From the NCBI GenBank assembly GCA_021297895.1, contig JAJTHN010000005.1:1-64000 (forward strand): a stretch of DNA of 64,000 nt, given 5' to 3'. The DNA is from Phycisphaeraceae bacterium (lineage in GTDB: Bacteria; Planctomycetota; Phycisphaerae; Phycisphaerales; UBA1924). Both the position numbers and the translations under genes were made by a program. The first letter of the stretch is position 1; each line of letters opens with the position of its first letter. Positions 16,810 through 24,542 of the stretch are shown here, piece by piece. The notes under the pieces were generated by a model, which was given only the letters and a program-made list of their open reading frames with translations, was not told the origin of the DNA and ran no database searches.

Positions 16810-18243
16810 ATGATTGACGCCGTACCCAATGTCGACGACCTGCTCATCGACCCCGATCGGGTCGCGCGGGCATCGATGCTGCTTGCGCGGTTCGTGGGCG
16901 CTCGCGATGCCGCGTTTGCGGGTGATGGTCAGGCAGACGGGGATTCGCTCGCTCGGGCGATGGTCGGTCGGTATCGGCCTTGGCGGAAGGTCCGCGCGAT
17001 CGCGCGGGAAGCCGGGATTGATGCTCTCGATGCTTGGCTTGCGCTCGGCCTTCTGCGTCGGGCGAGCAGGGTGACGCTCGAGTTGACGCAGGCTGACGGG
17101 AGGGCGATCTGGGTGTGCATGCATCCGGGGCTGTTGCAGCGTGTCGCAAGGATCGACGCTTCGGTGACGGAGCTCGCGACGCTCTGGCGAGAGTCCGGAG
17201 TGCCGCGTGCGGGCGAGACACGGGCCGGCGTCGCGGCTCTCCGACAGTTGGCGGTGCGCACGCGAATCGACGAGGCCGTCGAGTCGTCGCGGGTTGAAGG
17301 GGCCGCGACGACGTACCGGCAGGGCGTGGACCTTCTCGCGACCGGAAGAGTGCCCGGGAGCCCCGGCGAGCGCATGATCGCGAACAACCATGCGGGGCTC
17401 GAACGCATCGAGCATCTTGCGGGCGTTGACCTCTCGGTGGCGATGCTCTGCGAACTGCAGGGTATCCTCACCGATGGCACGCTCGGAAGCGGCGACGGCG
17501 TCGGCAGGCTCCGGCGCCCGGGCGACGCGGTGTGCATCGAGGATCAGCGTTCGGGCGAAACGATCTTCGTGCCCCCGGACGCGTCGGCTTTGCCCGATCG
17601 GCTCGATCGGCTCTGCAGGTTCGCGAGCGATGATCTCTCGAACGGGCGCGCGATGCACCCGGTCATCAAGGCCAGTGTGCTGCACTTCATGATCGGCTAT
17701 GAGCATCCGTTCGTCGACGGCAATGGGCGCACCGCCCGCGCGGTGTTCTATTGGCACATGTTGCGCCGAGATCGTGCGGAGTTCCTCGGTATCGCGATCT
17801 CGCCCGTGATTCTGGGTGCGTATGCGGGCTACCCGCAGGCGTTTGTTGATGTGGAGCACGACTCGGGCGACCTGACGTACTTCATGGAGTACAAGCTCGG
17901 GGTCATCGAACGAGCGATCGACGCGGCCAGAGCCCGTGCAGTTGAGCAGGTCGGGAGGTTGCGCACCGCACCGGAGATCACGCTCACGGGTGCGACGCTC
18001 AACCTGCGTCAGCGGCTCGTGCTCGAACACGCGGTGCGCGAGCCGGATGCGGTGTTCACGGCGATCGGGCACGCGGCGACGCACGGCGTGACCACGATGA
18101 CAGCGCGGACCGACCTGAAGGCACTGGCCACGCTCGGATTTTTGCGGACATTCAAGGACGGTCGCGAGGTGCACTTTGTCGCGTCGGCGGACTTGCGCGA
18201 GCGTCTCGCTCGCGCGGGCGGCCCTGGCGAGAAGTCGCCCTGA
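16810..18243 (+). CDS. Fic-domain protein, class II (N-terminal inhibitory helix)
   Basis: A 477-residue Fic protein; most family members transfer AMP from ATP to a hydroxyl side chain of a target protein. The active motif is intact: HPFVDGNGRTAR at about 299-310, with the catalytic His. The autoinhibitory motif S/T-xxx-E-G occurs at residues 159-164 (SSRVEG) before the Fic core, which marks class II, where the Glu blocks productive ATP binding. Residues 1-115 are an extension I do not recognise (WRKVRAIAREAG, then LALGLLRRASR), and the last 80 residues look like a winged helix (VTTMTARTDLKALATLGFL). No separate antitoxin is needed or seen. It converges on parA with only 9 bp between stops. 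Confidence 0.88.
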   Translation: MIDAVPNVDDLLIDPDRVARASMLLARFVGARDAAFAGDGQADGDSLARAMVGRYRPWRKVRAIAREAGIDALDAWLALGLLRRASRVTLELTQADGRAIWVCMHPGLLQRVARIDASVTELATLWRESGVPRAGETRAGVAALRQLAVRTRIDEAVESSRVEGAATTYRQGVDLLATGRVPGSPGERMIANNHAGLERIEHLAGVDLSVAMLCELQGILTDGTLGSGDGVGRLRRPGDAVCIEDQRSGETIFVPPDASALPDRLDRLCRFASDDLSNGRAMHPVIKASVLHFMIGYEHPFVDGNGRTARAVFYWHMLRRDRAEFLGIAISPVILGAYAGYPQAFVDVEHDSGDLTYFMEYKLGVIERAIDAARARAVEQVGRLRTAPEITLTGATLNLRQRLVLEHAVREPDAVFTAIGHAATHGVTTMTARTDLKALATLGFLRTFKDGREVHFVASADLRERLARAGGPGEKSP

Positions 18244-18252
18244 TTGGCTTGC

Positions 18253-19251
18253 TCACGCCGGTTCGGTGGGGCGGGCTTCGGCGGGCGCGATGACCGTGAC
18301 GACGGGCTGGCCGGTCGGCTGGCCGGCGGGGGGTGCTGCCGGAGGCGCTGCGGGCGGTGCGGCCGCTGGTTTTGAGGTGGTCTTGGCGGCGGTCTTGGTC
18401 GTCGGCTTGGCCACTTCGGGCTTGACGCCCTGGAGCAGGTCCCACTCGCTGACCAGCGTCTGGGCCAGTTGCTTGTAGTCCAGGCCGCCGGGGCACCACG
18501 GGGCGTACTCGATGATCGTCTTGCCGAAACTGGGTGCCTCGGCGAGTTTGACGTTGCGGCGAACGGCCGGGCGGTAGACGCGGGCGTTGGCCCATGGCTC
18601 GCTCGAGCCGCGGGACTGCTCGAAGAACGCGTCGAGGTCGGCGACGACTTCCTTGCTGTGCGTGGTGCTGGCGTCGAAGGCGCAGATGATCACGCCGGTC
18701 ACGAAGAGCCGCGGGTTGATCGTCGCGCGGACGAGTTTGACCGTCTCCATGAGTTTGCTCACGCCTTGCAGGGCCAGGAACTGGGCCTGCATGGGGATGA
18801 ACACCTCGCGCACGCTCGAGAGGCCGTTGAGGGTCAGCACGCCGAGCGATGGGGGGCAGTCGATGAAGACGAAGTCGTAGGGCTTCTCGCCGGCCGGCAG
18901 CGCGGCGGCGTGCTGGTCCAGCGCGTTGCTCAGTCGCCGCGTGCGGTCGCTGGCGGCGGAGAGTTCATTCTCAAGTCCGGCCAGGTCGGTCTCGGCCGGG
19001 AGCACATCAAGGTTCTCGCGTGCGTTCACGCGCACGTCACCGAGTTTGAGCGACGTGTCGAGCAGCAGGTCGTAGACGCTGCCGCGTTCGGCGGGTTCGA
19101 CGCCCAGGTGCAGCGTCGCGTGGGCCTGCGGGTCAAGGTCGATCAGCAGGGTGCGCTTGCCGAGCGCAGAGACGCCTGCGGCGAGGTTCACCGCGGTCGT
19201 GGTCTTGCCCACGCCGCCCTTCTGGTTCATGAGCGCGATGGTTCGTGGCAT
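18253..19251 (-). CDS. ParA/Soj-family ATPase
   Basis: A 332-residue ParA-type ATPase. The deviant Walker A box is NQKGGVGKTTTAVNLAAG; LLIDLDPQAHATLHLG and DFVFIDCPPSLGVLTLNG are the other family motifs. The last 60 residues are an Ala/Pro/Lys-rich low-complexity tail after the ATPase fold. There is no parB or recognisable parS cluster nearby, so it may act on another cargo, or work with a distant ParB. It sits downstream of the P1B ATPase but is separated from it by a terminator, so it is probably a unit of its own. Confidence 0.88.
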   Translation of the reverse strand: MPRTIALMNQKGGVGKTTTAVNLAAGVSALGKRTLLIDLDPQAHATLHLGVEPAERGSVYDLLLDTSLKLGDVRVNARENLDVLPAETDLAGLENELSAASDRTRRLSNALDQHAAALPAGEKPYDFVFIDCPPSLGVLTLNGLSSVREVFIPMQAQFLALQGVSKLMETVKLVRATINPRLFVTGVIICAFDASTTHSKEVVADLDAFFEQSRGSSEPWANARVYRPAVRRNVKLAEAPSFGKTIIEYAPWCPGGLDYKQLAQTLVSEWDLLQGVKPEVAKPTTKTAAKTTSKPAAAPPAAPPAAPPAGQPTGQPVVTVIAPAEARPTEPA

Positions 19252-19350
19252 GCCGTCCTCCGTGCAGAGCAGAGCGTAGCGGACAAGTGCGGGCTCGTGA
19301 TCCGGTGTGGTGGCAGAATGGGCAACTTCCGGCGTTCTCGAGCGGGAAAT

Positions 19351-19377
19351 GAAAACGACCCGCCGGGGTGGCGGGTC
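19351..19377 (-). terminator. Rho-independent terminator of the P1B ATPase gene
   Basis: An 8-bp perfect stem gacccgcc/ggcgggtc (19357-19377, loop 5); read on the minus strand it is followed by GTTTTC. It lies 31 bp after the ATPase stop and before parA. Confidence 0.8.
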
Positions 19378-19407
19378 GGGAGGGGGCTGCGGGCGGATGG
19401 TCCGACT

Positions 19408-21474
19408 TCAGGCCGTCGCGGGGGTCAGGCGCATGCTGGCCTCGCGCTTGACGGGGGCCTGGGCCTGCGCCTGGGCGATGGCGGCGTCCTGCTCGGCGTA
19501 GGCCTCGCCGAAGCGGAAGAGCCGGAAGCTGTTGAGCACGACGACGATGTCGCCCAGGAAGTGGAAGACCAGTGCGCCGATGATCTCGATGCGTCCCGTG
19601 GCCGCGAGGGCAAGACCCACGACGGCGACGATCACGCTGATGGCGATGTTCTGCGTGATGATCGAGCGGTTCATCCGGCTGAGTTCGATCATGAAGGGGA
19701 TGCGGGAGAGTTCGTCGTTCATCAGAGCGACGCCGGCGGAGTTGGTCGCGATGTCGCTGCCGCCGAGGCCCATGGCCACGCCGACATCCGCCGCGGCGAG
19801 CGACGGGCCGTCGTTGATGCCGTCGCCGACCATGAGCGTGCGGCGGCCGGCGCGGGAGAGGCCCAGGACCTGCTCGTGCTTCTCGGCCGGGAGGCACTCG
19901 GCCTCGACGGTGTCCGCGCCGACGGTCTGGCCGACGCGCTGGGCGACGCTGAGGCGGTCGCCGGTGAAGATGCTTACGCGCTTGACGCCGAGCGTGCGGA
20001 GCTGATCGATCACGCCGCGAACGTTCGTGCGGATGCGGTCCTCGAGGCCGACGACGCCGAGATACTTGCCGTCGCGAGCGACGTGCACGCCGGTCATGCC
20101 CTCGATGCGGGCGCTGCAGGTGTCCATCTCGGCCTTGATGTCGGGGAACTGCTCGGCGAGCCATGAGCCGCGGCCGACGTGGAGGGTGCCCATGCTGGTG
20201 ATGGCCTTGACGCCGCGGCCGTGGATTTCTTCGAACGAGCCGCCGCCATCGGGCGTGATGCGTGCCGCGGCGGCGGTGGCCAGGATGCTGCGTGCCAGCG
20301 GGTGGTTGCTCTGCTGCTCGCCCGATGCGGCGGCGGCGAGCAGGTCCGCGCCGTCGACGCCGGTCGCGGGCGCCAGGCGGGCCACGGCGAACTTGCCGGT
20401 GGTGATGGTGCCGGTCTTGTCGAAGATCACGGTGTCCACATCGCCCGCGGCCTCAAGGAAGCGGGCTTCCTTGATCATGACGCCCAGCCGGGCCGCGGCG
20501 GCGAAGGCCGCGACCAGCGCCGTGGGCGAACTGAGCAGCAGCGCCGTGGGGCACGCGACAAAGAGCACGGTGATGGCTCGCTCAAGGGCGATTTCCTGCG
20601 GGCTGAGGAACCAGGTCAGCGCCGCCAGCGAGATGACCACGGGCACGTAGAAGCGGGCGACCTGCTCGATGAGCAGCTGCCGCGGCGTGCGTGCGCGGTT
20701 CGCGGCGGAGATCAGTTGCGTGACCTTGCCGATGGTTGTGTCCTCGCCGACCTGCGTGACGCGGATATCGATCGCGCCGGAGAGGTTGGTGGTGCCGGCG
20801 TAAACCTGATCGCCGACGTTGACCTCATGAGGCATGGCCTCGCCGGTGAGGCTGGCCTGATCGAGGGTGGAACGGCCGCTGACGATGATGCCGTCGATGG
20901 GCAGGTTCTCGCCCGCGCGGACACGGACGATGTCGTTGACCTTGACGGTGTTGAGCGCGACTTCGCTCTCGCTGCCGTCGCGGACAACGCGGGCGATGTT
21001 GGGCGTAAGGCGGACGAGCTGCTCGATGATGCGCTTGGCGCTGAAGGCCGTGCGGCGAAGAACCTGAGCGGCCAGCAGCAGCACCAGGCTGACCCAGCCC
21101 GCGGTCTCGTACTCCTGCGTGGCGAAGCAGCCCAGGATGGCCAGTGCGGCCAGCGAGTGCTCGCGCGGGAAGCCGTCGCGCAATTCGCGGAAGGAATCGA
21201 CAAAGAACTTGAAGCTCAGCAGGACCGCGGCGATGAAGGCGACGACCATGACCGTCGCCGGGCTGATCGCGCCCGGGAAGACCCAGTCGGCTGCCCGGCA
21301 GGCGATGAGCAGCATGCCGCCGACAAGGTACAGCACGATCATGGACTCGCTCTGCTGTTCCTCGGCGGAGCAGCAGGCTTCCATGGGCTTGTCGCCGTGG
21401 TCGTGGTGATGATGGTGACCGTGGCTGTGGTCGTGCGAGTGATCGTGCGAGTGGTCGTGGCTGTGGCCGGCCAT
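19408..21474 (-). CDS. Heavy-metal P1B-type ATPase, CPT motif, His-rich N-terminus
   Basis: A 688-residue metal-exporting P-type ATPase of the inner membrane. Residues 1-28 are a His/Asp-rich metal-binding tail (HSHDHSHDHSHGHHHHHDHG) in place of an HMA domain, followed by ACCSAEE. The actuator motif LTGEAMPHE, phosphorylation site VIFDKTGTITTG, HP motif SNHPLA and hinge GDGINDGPSLAAADVG are all present. The metal-translocating motif in TM6 is CPT (VACPTALLLSSPTALVAA, near residue 307), where Cu and Zn/Cd pumps have CPC. The His-rich tail favours Zn, Co or Ni, but the substrate cannot be fixed from sequence. A terminator follows. Confidence 0.9.
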   Translation of the reverse strand: MAGHSHDHSHDHSHDHSHGHHHHHDHGDKPMEACCSAEEQQSESMIVLYLVGGMLLIACRAADWVFPGAISPATVMVVAFIAAVLLSFKFFVDSFRELRDGFPREHSLAALAILGCFATQEYETAGWVSLVLLLAAQVLRRTAFSAKRIIEQLVRLTPNIARVVRDGSESEVALNTVKVNDIVRVRAGENLPIDGIIVSGRSTLDQASLTGEAMPHEVNVGDQVYAGTTNLSGAIDIRVTQVGEDTTIGKVTQLISAANRARTPRQLLIEQVARFYVPVVISLAALTWFLSPQEIALERAITVLFVACPTALLLSSPTALVAAFAAAARLGVMIKEARFLEAAGDVDTVIFDKTGTITTGKFAVARLAPATGVDGADLLAAAASGEQQSNHPLARSILATAAAARITPDGGGSFEEIHGRGVKAITSMGTLHVGRGSWLAEQFPDIKAEMDTCSARIEGMTGVHVARDGKYLGVVGLEDRIRTNVRGVIDQLRTLGVKRVSIFTGDRLSVAQRVGQTVGADTVEAECLPAEKHEQVLGLSRAGRRTLMVGDGINDGPSLAAADVGVAMGLGGSDIATNSAGVALMNDELSRIPFMIELSRMNRSIITQNIAISVIVAVVGLALAATGRIEIIGALVFHFLGDIVVVLNSFRLFRFGEAYAEQDAAIAQAQAQAPVKREASMRLTPATA

Positions 21475-21865
21475 GTCAAACTCCGCGAAGAACGACTGAA
21501 GGAGAACGCGAACCCTACCCCGAACTCTTTCTCGTCATGCCGCGCTCGGCCCGAGTGTGGACCGTGCTCGGTCCGGCGGTTGATCGCGGAGAACCCGCGA
21601 GGATCAAGCCGAGACGGGAGCGAAACCAACCGAACGACGCGCCGACCCTTCGCCGGGGCGGATCGTCGCGGGCTATGGTAGCCTTGGAGCCCACCAAGAC
21701 CCCGGCGGACCCGACACGGATCCGGCGTGGCCATGGCAAGCCCGGGCGCCCGATGCCCGAGCGATTCGGTACGCCTGATCTGCCCGTTCGGTTCGCCCGC
21801 CGTCATGGTCCCCGACTTGAGCCCCGCACTTCGCCCCGAACCCTGACTGACTTATCGACCCAGAC
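21475..21865. other. Divergent intergenic region
   Basis: 391 bp between the divergent P1B ATPase and gpsA starts. It must hold both promoters, but no convincing -35/-10 pair or metal-regulator palindrome was found. Open frames here are short, Arg-rich and overlap gpsA, so none is called. Confidence 0.4.
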
Positions 21866-22966
21866 ATGGCCCTCGGCAAACAACCCGACCCAGGCTCCGC
21901 ACCGCGTTCGGGTGCTGTGGAGGATCGTCCGACCGTCACGATTCTCGGTCTCGGGCAGATGGGGTTGGTCTGCGCGGCGATGCTGTGCGACCCGGATCGG
22001 CTGAACAAGTCCCTGGCCCTGCGGCCGCGGGTTCGGCTGTGGGGCCACTCGGCGGAGGAGGCCGGGGCGGTTGCGCAGACGCGCAAGAGCGAGCGGCTGC
22101 CGGGTTTGCGGCTGCCGGATGAGGTCCGGGTGAGCGTGCGGGATCATGATGCGCTTCACGAGGCCGACCTGATCGTTTCGGCGGTGCCGGTGCAGTACAT
22201 GCGGTCGGTGTGGGAGCGTCTGCGGGCGCACGTGCCGCCGGGTGTCGGCGTGATTTCGGTCGCCAAGGGGCTGGAAAACGGCACTTTGCTGCGTCCGACG
22301 CAGGTGATCACCGAGGTTCTTCGAGATGATCCGGATCGCCCGGCCCGGCCGCTTGCGGCGCTCTCCGGCCCGACGATCGCGCCGGAACTTGCACGCTGCC
22401 TGCCGGCGACGATGGTCGCGGCGAGCGATGATGAGGCGTTCCGGGCGCGGGTTCAGCAGCTGTTCACGACTCGCTGGATGCGGATCTACACATCGCATGA
22501 CCTGATTGGTGTGGAACTGGCCGGGGCGATCAAGAACGTCATCGCGATCGCGGCGGGGATTCTCGACGGCCTCCAGGCCGGCAACAACGCCAAGAGCGCG
22601 CTGCTGGCGCGTGGGCTGGCGGAGATCGCACGCCTCGGCAGCGCGATGGGCGCGAGCCCCGAGACGTTCTTTGGGGTGACGGGTGTGGGTGACCTTGCCA
22701 CATCGTGTTTCTCGCCTGAGGGGCGGAATAGGTCATGCGGGGAAGCCCTGGGCAAGGGCACGGCGCTGGAGGAGTATCTGCGTCACAGCCGGAGCGTGGT
22801 GGAGGGTGTGGCGACCACGCGGAGCGTTGTAGACTTGGCGTCGAAGTACCGGGTGGAGATGCCGATCGTTCAGGCCGTGAACGCGGTTTTGTTCGAGGGA
22901 CTGGACCCGATTGACGCGATCGGGCAGTTGATGACGCGCGAGCCCAAGGCCGAGCGTATTGGGTGA
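21866..22966 (+). CDS. gpsA: Glycerol-3-phosphate dehydrogenase [NAD(P)+]
   Basis: A 366-residue cytoplasmic enzyme that reduces dihydroxyacetone phosphate to sn-glycerol 3-phosphate for phospholipid synthesis. The nucleotide-binding loop is TILGLGQMGLVCAAML (GxGxxG). SVAKGLENGT, ALSGPTIAPELA, the catalytic Lys in ELAGAIKNVIAIAAGI and GVGDLATSCFSPEGRNR are family blocks, and the C-terminal VEGVATTRSV is typical. The first 22 residues form a Pro/Ser extension before the Rossmann fold. No other lipid gene is next to it. Confidence 0.95.
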   Translation: MALGKQPDPGSAPRSGAVEDRPTVTILGLGQMGLVCAAMLCDPDRLNKSLALRPRVRLWGHSAEEAGAVAQTRKSERLPGLRLPDEVRVSVRDHDALHEADLIVSAVPVQYMRSVWERLRAHVPPGVGVISVAKGLENGTLLRPTQVITEVLRDDPDRPARPLAALSGPTIAPELARCLPATMVAASDDEAFRARVQQLFTTRWMRIYTSHDLIGVELAGAIKNVIAIAAGILDGLQAGNNAKSALLARGLAEIARLGSAMGASPETFFGVTGVGDLATSCFSPEGRNRSCGEALGKGTALEEYLRHSRSVVEGVATTRSVVDLASKYRVEMPIVQAVNAVLFEGLDPIDAIGQLMTREPKAERIG

Positions 22967-23154
22967 ATTTTGAGCCTTTGAAGCGGGTTTTGTGGGTGTG
23001 ATGGGTGCCCCGGCGCGATGGCTGCGCCTGGTGCTGAAGTTGTCCCGGTTCATGCGATGAACATAGCCCGCGATAAGGGGTATTTTCTTGATTTGATGGG
23101 CTTGGAGTAGGATGAATCCCTGATGCTTCGTCGTTCATCCACACCAGTTGCATC

Positions 23155-23170
23155 ACTCCCGAAAGGGAGT
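23155..23170 (+). other. GAAA-tetraloop hairpin
   Basis: A 6-bp perfect stem closed by GAAA, a stable RNA tetraloop, 15 bp after the inverted repeat ggatgaa/ttcatcc. No T run follows, so it is not a convincing terminator; it could belong to an untranslated or small RNA. Confidence 0.35.
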
Positions 23171-23282
23171 CTTGACGTGAGCTTCAAATTCACTCGGAGC
23201 GCAAGTTCTTGAGTTTTCGCGGCTTAGTGACAAGCGACAAGAACTTCGCACGTGATCTACATTATTTTGTGTCTTTGGGTGC

Positions 23283-23310
23283 TTGCGGGCACGATCTGTA
23301 GTGGTATGCT
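23283..23310 (+). promoter_or_regulatory. Possible sigma-70 promoter for dcd
   Basis: TTGCGG, 16 bp, TATGCT. It would place transcription start near 23317 and leave a leader of about 100 nt before dcd. Matches are imperfect and unsupported by other data. Confidence 0.3.
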
Positions 23311-23414
23311 CATCCCCCGCGGAGTCGTCCGCCGATGAGAATCTGAGTCGTCCGATCCCCTGTCAGATCCCTGTGAGTTGAGATCCTCTTGGCCCCAGAA
23401 AGAGGGATGTTCTT

Positions 23415-23987
23415 ATGCCCGTACTGTGCGACACGCAGATCCGCGACCTGGTGACGATCGAGCCGTTCGAGGCGGGTGGGAAGCGTTCGGGTAGGATTTC
23501 GTACGGAGTGTCGTCGTACGGGTACGACATTCGGGTGGGGCCGCGGTTCAAGATTTTCACGCCGACGCCGAGGTCGGGTGGTGTGACGATCGTGGATCCG
23601 AAGGCGTTCGACGATGACTTGTTCGTGGAGATTGATTGCGAGAAGGCTGGTCGGGACCACGTGATCATCCCGCCGAACAGCTTTGCGTTGTGCGAGACGG
23701 TGGAGACGATCGAGGTGCCGCGGGACATTCTGGTGATCTGCGTGGGCAAGAGCACGTACGCGCGGTGCGGGCTGGTGCTGAACGTGACGCCGCTGGAGCC
23801 AGAGTGGCGCGGGAAGGTGACGCTGGAGATCAGCAACACGACGCCGCTGCCGGCGAAGGTCTACGCCAACGAGGGGATCGGGCAGTTGATTTTCTTGAAG
23901 GCGGATGTGGTGTGCGCGGTGAGTTACGCGGACAAGGGCGGGAAGTATCAGGATCAGACGGGGTTGACGCTGCCGAAGGTGGATTGA
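23415..23987 (+). CDS. dcd: dCTP deaminase
   Basis: A 190-residue cytoplasmic enzyme that deaminates dCTP to dUTP, the precursor of dTMP. The trimeric-dUTPase-like fold is evident: [57 protein letters not shown] (with the catalytic Glu in the PLEPEW motif) and [19 protein letters not shown]. Whether it is mono- or bifunctional (Dcd-Dut) cannot be read here. The ribonucleotide reductase gene lies 555 bp downstream on the same strand, separated by an IVP-type insertion, so the two form a deoxynucleotide cluster. Confidence 0.95.
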   Translation: MPVLCDTQIRDLVTIEPFEAGGKRSGRISYGVSSYGYDIRVGPRFKIFTPTPRSGGVTIVDPKAFDDDLFVEIDCEKAGRDHVIIPPNSFALCETVETIEVPRDILVICVGKSTYARCGLVLNVTPLEPEWRGKVTLEISNTTPLPAKVYANEGIGQLIFLKADVVCAVSYADKGGKYQDQTGLTLPKVD

Positions 23988-23992
23988 GGACA

Positions 23993-24028
23993 GGCCATCG
24001 GCTTTGGGCCATCGGCCATTGGGTCGAC
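23993..24028 (+). repeat. Left inverted repeat of IVP element
   Basis: Starts 6 bp after the dcd stop. Its reverse complement aligns with 24458-24488: a 4-bp outer match (gtcg), a 5-bp insertion, then 25 of 27 identical bases built on the motif gccatcggcc. Confidence 0.75.
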
Positions 24029-24064
24029 GACTTGGTGGCGTGTGTCGCGTGGAGGTTGGCGTGC

Positions 24065-24457
24065 GTGGGCGAGGCGATTCGGTCATTTCGGGATCTCCGG
24101 GTCTGGAGAAGCGCATTCGCCATCGGGTTGTAGGTTCACGAGCTCTCGGCGAGGTTCCCGTCCGAGGAGCGGTTCGGGCTTGCTGCCCAGATTCGACGCG
24201 CTTCGGTAGGCGTGGCGAGCAACATCGCAGAGGGTTTTGGTCGAGGGAGCAGAGCGGATTATCTGAGGTTCACAAGAATCGCTCGGGGCTCGCTCTACGA
24301 GGTGGAAACGCAGTTGGAATTTGCCAGAGCGTTCGGGTACTTGGACATGTCGGCCGGTGAGGAGCTGGAGCAGATGATTCTGGAGTGCAACATGATGCTT
24401 GCGGGTCTGATTCGCAAGCTCGAGTTGGCACCGATGGATAAGTCGCAGGAATTCTGA
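24065..24457 (+). pseudogene. Four-helix-bundle (23S rRNA IVP family) protein, amber-interrupted
   Basis: Member of the four-helix-bundle family first seen in intervening sequences of 23S rRNA genes; the role is unknown, though basic surface residues suggest RNA binding. From GTG 24065 (GGAGG 9 bp upstream) the frame reads RSFRDLRVWRSAFAIGL, then TAG at 24131-24133, then in the same frame VHELSARFPSEERFGLAAQI and VGVASNIAEGFGRGS, RIARGSLYEVETQLEFAR. All family blocks (F-x-D-L-x-V-W; FP-x-E-E; SNIAEG; GSL-x-E) are in place, about 130 residues. A shorter product from GTG 24212 (81 aa) could still be made. It is bounded by inverted repeats. Confidence 0.75.
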
Positions 24458-24488
24458 GTCGATGGCCGATGGCCCAATGCCGGTGGCC
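24458..24488 (+). repeat. Right inverted repeat of IVP element
   Basis: Directly follows the stop of the four-helix-bundle frame and pairs with 23993-24028 (25 of 27 bases after a 5-bp bulge). The two arms would bring the ends of a 496-bp RNA together. Confidence 0.75.
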
Positions 24489-24542
24489 AGGTTTGAAGCG
24501 TGATTCGGTTCGAGTCGAAGCAATCAACCGCAGGAATCGCCC

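Larger units (their letters stand above)
22967..23414. other. AT-richer spacer with small inverted repeats
   Basis: 448 bp without a supported gene. The stretch from about 23050 to 23280 is clearly AT-richer than its surroundings. It holds an inverted repeat ggatgaa/ttcatcc (23110-23140), a GNRA-type hairpin actccc-gaaa-gggagt (23155-23170) and a promoter-like pair before dcd. A small structured RNA is possible but unproven. A 29-codon frame from 23123 has no supporting signal. Confidence 0.4.

Noticed and set aside
16810-19251. Fic and ParA as a toxin-antitoxin or defence pair
   Set aside because: They are convergent with a 9-bp gap, the Fic protein carries its own inhibitory helix, and ParA is a partition-type ATPase; there is no shared operon.
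18469-20166. A 565-codon plus-strand frame opposite parA and the P1B ATPase
   Set aside because: Crosses a terminator and two convincing genes; composition typical of antisense frames.
23123-23212. A 29-codon frame in the spacer before dcd
   Set aside because: No ribosome site, no recognisable peptide, and it overlaps the hairpins.
14981-24133. TAG reassigned to a sense codon
   Set aside because: TAG ends at least three ordinary genes in the window, so general recoding is not supported; only leaky readthrough remains possible.
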